Part shown: in pieces, positions 58,697 through 64,000 of the stretch | Layout of the letters: every line of letters starts with the position of its first letter | Numbering within the stretch: the stretch's first letter is position 1 | NCBI GenBank assembly: GCA_026993785.1 | Contig: JALWRZ010000002.1 | Span: 35,602 to 99,601 of the forward strand | Reading direction: 5' to 3' | From: DHVE2 group archaeon | Lineage (GTDB): Archaea; Thermoplasmatota; Thermoplasmata; Thermoplasmatales; Aciduliprofundaceae | Length of the DNA: 64,000 nucleotides | Position numbers and translations under genes: made by a program | Notes under the pieces: generated by a model | Databases searched by the model: none | What the model saw: only the letters and a program-made list of their open reading frames with translations | Told to the model about the DNA's origin: nothing

Positions 58697-60670
58697 ATGA
58701 TATTCAGGGATATCGAGGAATACCGCTCCCACTTTCTCTCGCTGATAGAAAAGGAGAGAAGGGAGGAGATGCGCCGCTATATGGAAGAAATAAGGAGATT
58801 GAGTGGGACCAAGAGGGAGAAGCTTGGCAGGGCGATTCTGAACCTCCGGGGAAAAGATGCCGGTCACGGACTGGGGGGCGTGTATCTCATAAAATTCTCC
58901 CGCCAGAACATGCCGGAAACCGAGATATCCGTTGGAGATGTAGTTCTTCTCTCTAAAGGTAAGGTAAGCTCTAGAAATCCCCAGGGCACCGTTTATGAGA
59001 AGGGAAGAAATTATATCGTGGTAGCCTTTTCTACGCGACCTCCAAGATTTCTTTATGGAAAGGGTATAAGGATGGATCTCTACGTGAGCGATATAACATT
59101 TCGGAGGATGATAAACGCGCTTGAAGAGCTTTCATATCGTGATGATCTCATTCCTCTCCTCTTGGGAAAGGAAAAGTTAAAGGAGACCACAGGTGGAAAA
59201 ATAAAGTTTTTTAACGAAAAACTAAATGAATCGCAGAGAATTGCGGTGGAGAGGGCACTGGCATCGGAAAAAATATTTCTTATCCACGGTCCACCCGGCA
59301 CCGGAAAAACTACCACTCTTGTGGAGGCAATAATTCAGCATGTGAATCTCGGAGAGAAGGTTCTAGCCACCGCGGACTCCAATGTGGCAGTAGACAATCT
59401 TGTTGAAAGACTTCGCAACCAGGTAAATGTGGTTCGTGTAGGCAACCCTGCCAGGATTACCCCTTCTCTTCTGGAGCATACCCTTGATTACCTTGTGCAG
59501 TTTGAGGAAGAATACAAAGCTGCGAGGAAAATATGGGAAGAGATTGATAAGCTTGCAGAAGAGAGAGAGGCATATCTCAAGCCTGTGCCGCAGAGAAGGA
59601 GAGGGCTAAGCGATGATGAGATACTCTATCTGGCCAGGAGCGGTAGAGGTTTACGGGGTATTTCGGTAGAGAGCATGAGAGGCATGGCAAAGTGGATAGA
59701 GGTTCAGAGAAAAATAGATGAAAAGGTTAAAAAAGCGAAGGAACTCGAGGAGAAAGCGGTTAGAAAAATTCTGAAGGGTGCGAATGTTATTTGCGCAACC
59801 AACTCCACCGCTGGAAGCGAGCTGCTCCAGGATTTTCATTTTGACACAATTTTTATAGATGAGGCAACACAGAGCACTGAGCCATCATGCCTCATCCCCC
59901 TTGTAAAGGGCAGAAAACTTGTGATGGCAGGGGACCATAAGCAGTTACCACCCACAGTGATGAGTATGGAGGCAAGGGGGCTGCAATACACCCTATTTGA
60001 GAGGATGCACGATATTTATGGTGATAAGATAACCCATCTTTTAAGGGTGCAGTATCGGATGAACGAGAAGATAATGGGTTTCTCCAATCTGCATTTTTAC
60101 AATGGTGCGCTTATTTCTCATCCATCTGTGAGGAATATAACGCTAAAGGATTTTCCCCTCAAATGGCGTCTTCTACGCGGCTGGATTCTCGAAGCTCTCA
60201 GGCCTGAGAATGTGGTGGTCTTTATAGATACCTGCGGCAGATACCCTGAAAGGCAGAGACGCGGCTCAACTTCCTACGAGAATGAAGGTGAGGCGGAGAT
60301 CGTGGAATCCCTGATCTCTTCGCTCACTGGCATAGGAATGCAACCCCACCATATCGGGGTGATAACGCCCTATGATGACCAGGTGGAGCTTCTAAAGAGC
60401 AGGATAAATTATGAGGGCCTGGAAATAAAATCCGTGGACGGTTTTCAGGGCCGGGAGAAGGAAGTGATAATTTTGAGCTTCGTCCGTTCTAACACCTACG
60501 GAAATATTGGGTTCCTGTGGGATTACCGAAGGCTCAATGTTTCCCTCACCCGCGCTAAAAGGAAGCTTATAATGATTGGAGATGCTCAAACCCTAAGAAG
60601 GGATAAGATATACGATTCTCTTATCCAATATGTGGAAAAGGTGGGCAAAGTTTTAAAACTCTGCGCCTAA
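58697..60670 (+). CDS. UPF1/SMUBP2-like superfamily 1 helicase
   Basis: A 657-residue helicase. Motif [11 protein letters not shown], Ia [31 protein letters not shown], then [22 protein letters not shown] and SLTRAKRKL. The N-terminal beta domain resembles the SMUBP2/Hcs1 type. It may unwind DNA or RNA in repair or RNA turnover. ATG 58697 is about 28 bases after a TTTTTATAC box; the longer frame overlaps the PLD gene. Confidence 0.9.
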   Translation: MIFRDIEEYRSHFLSLIEKERREEMRRYMEEIRRLSGTKREKLGRAILNLRGKDAGHGLGGVYLIKFSRQNMPETEISVGDVVLLSKGKVSSRNPQGTVYEKGRNYIVVAFSTRPPRFLYGKGIRMDLYVSDITFRRMINALEELSYRDDLIPLLLGKEKLKETTGGKIKFFNEKLNESQRIAVERALASEKIFLIHGPPGTGKTTTLVEAIIQHVNLGEKVLATADSNVAVDNLVERLRNQVNVVRVGNPARITPSLLEHTLDYLVQFEEEYKAARKIWEEIDKLAEEREAYLKPVPQRRRGLSDDEILYLARSGRGLRGISVESMRGMAKWIEVQRKIDEKVKKAKELEEKAVRKILKGANVICATNSTAGSELLQDFHFDTIFIDEATQSTEPSCLIPLVKGRKLVMAGDHKQLPPTVMSMEARGLQYTLFERMHDIYGDKITHLLRVQYRMNEKIMGFSNLHFYNGALISHPSVRNITLKDFPLKWRLLRGWILEALRPENVVVFIDTCGRYPERQRRGSTSYENEGEAEIVESLISSLTGIGMQPHHIGVITPYDDQVELLKSRINYEGLEIKSVDGFQGREKEVIILSFVRSNTYGNIGFLWDYRRLNVSLTRAKRKLIMIGDAQTLRRDKIYDSLIQYVEKVGKVLKLCA

Positions 60671-60679
60671 TTCTCCATC

Positions 60680-61291
60680 ATGTTTGATCCCTTAGAATAC
60701 GACTCCTGGTACGATAGGCATCGAGAACTATACGAGGCGGAGCTGAGAGCTCTTGAGGATTTGGTGAAGAAGTATCCCTCTCCAAAACTGGAAGTTGGAG
60801 TGGGCACGGGTAGATTTGCCTCGCGTTTGGGCGTTGAATACGGCGTGGACCCAGATGAAAATATGCTGCGCTACGCTGCCAAGCGGGGGGTTAAGGTTAT
60901 CAAAGCCTACGGAGAAAAACTCCCCTTTCCCGATGAGAAATTCTACGCTGCCCTTATCATTACTACCCTTCCATTTTTTAGCGATGCTCGGGCCGCTATT
61001 TCAGAAGTGCATAGGGTTCTCAAGCCCCATGGGGGCCTTATCCTGGCATTCATTCCCCGGGATAGCCTCTTTGGAAGGAGATACATGGAGTATCAAAGGA
61101 AGGGAGATCCGCGTTTTAAGGATGCCCATTTCTACACCCTGGAGGAAGTGGAAACGCTCCTGGAGGATCTTTTCTACATTGCCAGGATAAGGAGTACCCT
61201 TATAGGCAAGGAAATAAACCTGGATGTCTTGGAGGGCTATAACCCCGAGGCGAGCTTTGTGGTTGTGGAAGGAGTGAAGATACCCCGATAA
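60680..61291 (+). CDS. SAM-dependent methyltransferase
   Basis: A 203-residue class I methyltransferase (Methyltransf_11 type). SAM motif LEVGVGTGRFASRL, acidic GVDPDENML, ITTLPFFSDA motif and VHRVLKPHGGLILAF. The substrate is not evident. It starts 9 bases after the helicase stop and may be co-transcribed. Confidence 0.85.
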   Translation: MFDPLEYDSWYDRHRELYEAELRALEDLVKKYPSPKLEVGVGTGRFASRLGVEYGVDPDENMLRYAAKRGVKVIKAYGEKLPFPDEKFYAALIITTLPFFSDARAAISEVHRVLKPHGGLILAFIPRDSLFGRRYMEYQRKGDPRFKDAHFYTLEEVETLLEDLFYIARIRSTLIGKEINLDVLEGYNPEASFVVVEGVKIPR

Positions 61292-61336
61292 TTTACCGTG
61301 GGAATAAAGCTATTCTGATTTCAAAGATCGGAGATT

Positions 61337-61690
61337 TTAGGTAAGTATTAAGTAAAAGGTAAATAGGAAGGTCCCTGCTCCCAAGATGAGTATTAGCCAG
61401 TTTACTTCTCCTGCTTTTCCCATCTTATTCCTCTTTTCTTCCAGCTCTTTCTCATATCCAAGCTTGTATGATGAGTATTCAATTTCATTTGGCTGGGGGC
61501 TTAGTATCATTCCTCTGTAGGGATTTCCTTTGCCATAGGCGGCGGATATTCCAGAAAATAAATAAGAAGCACCAAAGAAGAGCAGGGAAAAAATGAAGGA
61601 AAGTGCCACATCTATTTCAAGGGCCATATAAATCAGGAGAGCGGATATGAGGAGCCATATCATATCCAATAAAATCACCTTTCTCTTCAT
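61337..61690 (-). CDS. Small membrane protein
   Basis: Unrecognised 117-residue protein. Hydrophobic segments lie at about 5-25, 28-48 and 95-116, with a soluble loop containing YGKGNPYRGMILSP and a Lys/Glu-rich stretch. AGGTGAG precedes the ATG and a minus-strand ATATTTTATATATTG (61720-61734) gives a TATA. It stands alone. Confidence 0.7.
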   Translation of the reverse strand: MKRKVILLDMIWLLISALLIYMALEIDVALSFIFSLLFFGASYLFSGISAAYGKGNPYRGMILSPQPNEIEYSSYKLGYEKELEEKRNKMGKAGEVNWLILILGAGTFLFTFYLILT

Positions 61691-61828
61691 TCAGGCTCAC
61701 CTGTGAAAGGAAAGAATTTACAATATATAAAATATGTGGAAAGGAGATTTTATGACTTTTCTATGACTTCCAGCATTTTCTCCCATATCCCTCAAAATAT
61801 TTAATAAGGATGAGTATATCGCATCCCT

Positions 61829-62134
61829 ATGTTCTGTCCCAAGTGTGGCTCGTTAATGTATCCCAAAGATGGGAAATGGCACTGTCCCAACTGTGGTTAT
61901 GAGATGGAGATAGGGGAGAGAAAGGAGATAAAAGAGGAGGCAAAGGAGAAGGAAATGATAGTGATGAGCTCGGAGGATGAACTCAAAGCGCTTCCCTACG
62001 ATGAGAGCGTGATTTGCCCCAAGTGCGGACATCAGGGTGCCCACTGGATGCTGCAACAAACAAGAGCTGCCGATGAGCCTGAGACAAGGTTCTATATCTG
62101 TCCCAAATGTGGACATAGATGGAGGGAATACTGA
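61829..62134 (+). CDS. tfs: Transcription factor S (TFIIS-like)
   Basis: A 101-residue cleavage factor that rescues stalled RNA polymerase. N-terminal zinc ribbon CPKCGSLMYPK and CPNCGYEM; C-terminal ribbon CPKCGHQGAHWMLQQTRAADEP, here read as two parts, with the catalytic Asp-Glu loop, and CPKCGHRW. Leaderless by the TATA ATATTTAATAAG 26 bases upstream. Confidence 0.95.
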   Translation: MFCPKCGSLMYPKDGKWHCPNCGYEMEIGERKEIKEEAKEKEMIVMSSEDELKALPYDESVICPKCGHQGAHWMLQQTRAADEPETRFYICPKCGHRWREY

Positions 62135-62138
62135 TAGA

Positions 62139-62567
62139 TTAAGCGTATCCAACTACATCGCTCTTTTTCTTGCTACCCTTCTGCTGCAGGAACTGAGCTG
62201 GCGGAGGGATCGGTGGGGGCAATCTCAGCTCCTTGGCGATCCAGACAGCCTCGATTATGCAGTTGTTTATTATTGTGGCATGGACCTCCTGGGCCACATT
62301 ATCGGGCATTCTGTGCTTTTTGTTCCACTCCTCCGCTATTTCCTTGGCGTTTCCTTCATAGATAAGTATGCCCTCTAGGCCTATCATACCTATGCCAGAA
62401 TAGGTGACTGTAAATTTGAAGGAGACCTTAACATGCTTCTCATCTTCGTAGGTTATGGAAAGAATTGTGCTGTTGTTATCAATCCTTATCTCATGGGGTG
62501 CATTTTCCGGCTCTATAAACCTCTTTGCCTCTATTCCATCGATTCTGAAGAGTCTTATCATACGCAC
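62139..62567 (-). CDS. Conserved-looking archaeal protein, SecB-like fold possible
   Basis: A 142-residue protein with alternating beta segments (EIRIDNNSTILSITYEDEK, then VSFKFTVTYSGIGMIGLEG) and a C-terminal helix of about 25 residues followed by a proline-rich, basic tail (LPPPIPPPAQF). The beta pattern and long helix recall the SecB fold, but I cannot assign it. It converges on tfs with a 4-base gap. Confidence 0.6.
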   Translation of the reverse strand: MRMIRLFRIDGIEAKRFIEPENAPHEIRIDNNSTILSITYEDEKHVKVSFKFTVTYSGIGMIGLEGILIYEGNAKEIAEEWNKKHRMPDNVAQEVHATIINNCIIEAVWIAKELRLPPPIPPPAQFLQQKGSKKKSDVVGYA

Positions 62568-62692
62568 CCCTATGACTTTTCACCATATTTAATTTCCTAC
62601 CAGAATAACCTTAAGGGGTGAAAGAGCAACGTGAAAAAATTTAACCACGCCAAAATTATTATAAATGGAAATATCATGCCCCAGTGAGGTTT

Positions 62693-63004
62693 ATGATTCA
62701 GGAGGAAATTAAGAGGATTCGGGAGGCGGAAAACAGGGCACTGCAGAGGATTCAGGAAGCGGAGCAAAGAAGCAAGGAAATGGTAGAAGAGGGGAAAAAA
62801 GAGATTATGAAGGAAATCGAAGAGAGGAGAAAGAAGCTTTTGGAAGAGATCGAGCGTTGGAAGAAAAGCGCGGATGCCGAGGGAAAAGTGGAAGGGGAGA
62901 AAATACTGCAGGAGTACAGGGAAAAGGCGGAGAAAATACAGGGAATTCCAGAGGCGCGAGTTAAAGAGGTGGCCAGGGAGGTGCTGTTGGAAATTCTTGG
63001 GTGA
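62693..63004 (+). CDS. ahaH: A-type ATPase subunit H
   Basis: A 103-residue coiled-coil peripheral stalk subunit (EIKRIREAENRALQRIQEAEQ start, trimmed; end VKEVAREVLLEILG). Heptads rich in Glu and Arg run to residue 85. ATG 62693 follows GAGGT. It begins the A-type ATP synthase operon; its stop overlaps the start region of subunit I. Confidence 0.85.
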   Translation: MIQEEIKRIREAENRALQRIQEAEQRSKEMVEEGKKEIMKEIEERRKKLLEEIERWKKSADAEGKVEGEKILQEYREKAEKIQGIPEARVKEVAREVLLEILG

Positions 63005-63009
63005 AGGCC

Positions 63010-64000
63010 ATGCTTCTGCCTGAAAAGATGGTTGAAGTCGATGTGCTGGTGCACGATGATGTGAGATATGAAGTATTGAAAACCATGCAAAGGAGGGGCT
63101 TCATCCATATTACGAGCCATCAAGTAGAAGGCTTGGAAAATGCATCCCCCTCTGAGGAATCCACACTAATTGTGGATATGGAGTTTCGCGTCGCCAAACT
63201 TCTCGAAATTCTTAACATTGCTAAGAAGAAGAGAAAGGGTATGCTGGCGTCCCTTACCCCCGAGCCTCCAGAAAAATTCCCGGCGAGATATAGAGATAGG
63301 GAAGAGATAATTGAGGATGCAAAGCAAACTCTAGAGAAACTGGAAAACGATATTCTGGAGCTTCACCAGCGATGGGAAAGCGTAAATAGCGAAATTGAGA
63401 AAATAAAAATGCAGAGGGGTTATGTGGAGCTCCTTAGATCATTGCCCTTTGATCTTGCCTATGTGGGGGAGGGGGTATATGCCTATATCACGGCAGGTAA
63501 AGTCAAAAACTTGGAACCGCTTCTTAAACTGATGAGAGAGGGAAAGGCGGCAGTGTGGTATACCGCCGTTGGAAAAAAGAAAGAAAGAAACTACGTGGTG
63601 GTTGTCGCCGCGCATCTTAAGGAGAAGAAGGAGGTAGAATCCGCTCTGAGATTTGCGGGATTCGTAGAATTCGAGATTCAAGGCTGGAGTGGTCTGCCTT
63701 CCCAGGTGCTCAAGAAAATGGATATGCGACTTCAGGAGCTTAAGAAAAACAGGGAAAAGATATTCAAAGAGATTGAAAACGCCAGGAAAAAGCATTATGG
63801 CAAGCTTGCAGTTCTCAAAGATGAGCTTTACAACGAGAAGGTAAAGGAAGAAGTGCATATAAAATTCGGAAAAACCGCATACACGACAGTAATTCATGGC
63901 TTTATTCCCAAAAAGATGTTTCAAGAGGCTAAAGGAGCTATTGAGAAAGCATCCGGGGGTCTTGCTTACATCAAATGGCGGGATGCCAAGGGTGATGAGG
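63010..64000 (+). CDS. atpI: A-type ATPase subunit I (3' end outside window)
   Basis: The membrane subunit of the proton- or sodium-pumping ATPase. The visible 330 residues are the cytoplasmic, coiled-coil part that connects the peripheral stalks (LPEKMVEVDVLVHDDVRYEV, here the start; later RRGFIHITSHQVEG and VVVVAAHLKEKKEVESAL). The membrane half lies beyond the window. ATG 63010 has GGTGA at 62999-63003; GTG 63001 overlaps the subunit H stop and is an alternative. Confidence 0.85.
   Translation, partial: MLLPEKMVEVDVLVHDDVRYEVLKTMQRRGFIHITSHQVEGLENASPSEESTLIVDMEFRVAKLLEILNIAKKKRKGMLASLTPEPPEKFPARYRDREEIIEDAKQTLEKLENDILELHQRWESVNSEIEKIKMQRGYVELLRSLPFDLAYVGEGVYAYITAGKVKNLEPLLKLMREGKAAVWYTAVGKKKERNYVVVVAAHLKEKKEVESALRFAGFVEFEIQGWSGLPSQVLKKMDMRLQELKKNREKIFKEIENARKKHYGKLAVLKDELYNEKVKEEVHIKFGKTAYTTVIHGFIPKKMFQEAKGAIEKASGGLAYIKWRDAKGDE

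Overview
The window is a gene-dense stretch of a euryarchaeal chromosome. Archaeal markers include RNA polymerase subunit L, TFS, Spt5, the L11-L1-L10-L12 stalk operon with archaeal acidic tails, the KEOPS proteins Cgi121 and Kae1-Bud32, LonB, CTP-dependent riboflavin kinase, an A-type ATPase, a RecJ-like DHH nuclease and an Lsm protein. Many genes have a TATA box about 25 bases before a leaderless start codon; internal operon genes use GGTGA- or GAGG-type ribosome sites. A four-subunit cytoplasmic [NiFe] hydrogenase, a NADPH:ferredoxin (sulfide dehydrogenase/Nfn) pair and a tungsten aldehyde oxidoreductase fit a heterotrophic, sulfur-linked anaerobe of a hot habitat. My best guess is the Thermoplasmata/DHVE2 (Aciduliprofundum-like) lineage. 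That is inference from gene content; no comparison was run.

Layout. 1-2.8 kb: a heterodimeric ABC exporter, its first half cut by the window edge. 2.9-3.7 kb: a clear fluoride (crcB-type) riboswitch at a transcription start, followed by two overlapping genes for small ribbon-helix-helix-like/coiled-coil proteins rather than a fluoride channel. 3.7-9 kb: a CTP-dependent lipid kinase-like protein, a bacterial-type tRNA-guanine transglycosylase, Cgi121, LonB and RpoL. 8.2-14 kb: scpA-smc, divergent from a membrane protein gene with which smc shares a repeated TGTCTGACA palindrome. 14-16 kb: an ABC exporter. 16.9-23.2 kb: hydrogenase (beta-gamma-delta-alpha) and the Nfn pair, a redox block moving electrons between H2, NADPH, ferredoxin and sulfur. 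25.2-30.1 kb: ftsZ-secE-spt5-rpl11-rpl1-rpl10-rpl12 and a small membrane protein, preceded by an intergenic repeat element. 30-37.7 kb: PUA and TPR proteins, a VanZ-like protein, an oxoprolinase/hydantoinase pair and a LigB-like dioxygenase.

37.8-39.9 kb is accessory: an archaeal ATPase with a DUF234 nuclease-like tail, a frameshifted ribbon-helix-helix gene, tRNA-Phe and a second, inverted copy of the repeat element. 39.9-44.4 kb: pyrBI, the aIF2-beta/PIN/riboflavin kinase operon and a RecJ-like nuclease. 44.5-48.5 kb: an HtpX-like protease, the aldehyde oxidoreductase, a tRNA-binding-domain protein and a house-cleaning XTP pyrophosphatase. 48.5-52.3 kb: an Lsm / zinc-ribbon KaiC-like / Kae1-Bud32 operon. 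52.4-54.8 kb: TrpRS, a 39-residue protein and RNase Z. 54.9-57.1 kb: an AT-rich restriction-modification pair. 57-64 kb: endonuclease IV, a PLD nuclease, a UPF1-like helicase, a methyltransferase, TFS and the start of the A-type ATPase operon.

The observations I rate highest are the fluoride riboswitch on a non-transporter operon, the shared smc operators, the Spt5 with an extra N-terminal beta domain, the hairpin before rpl1 that looks like an L1 autoregulation site, the zinc-ribbon/KaiC-like protein beside KEOPS, the bacterial-type TGT, and the dispersed repeat element next to ftsZ and tRNA-Phe.
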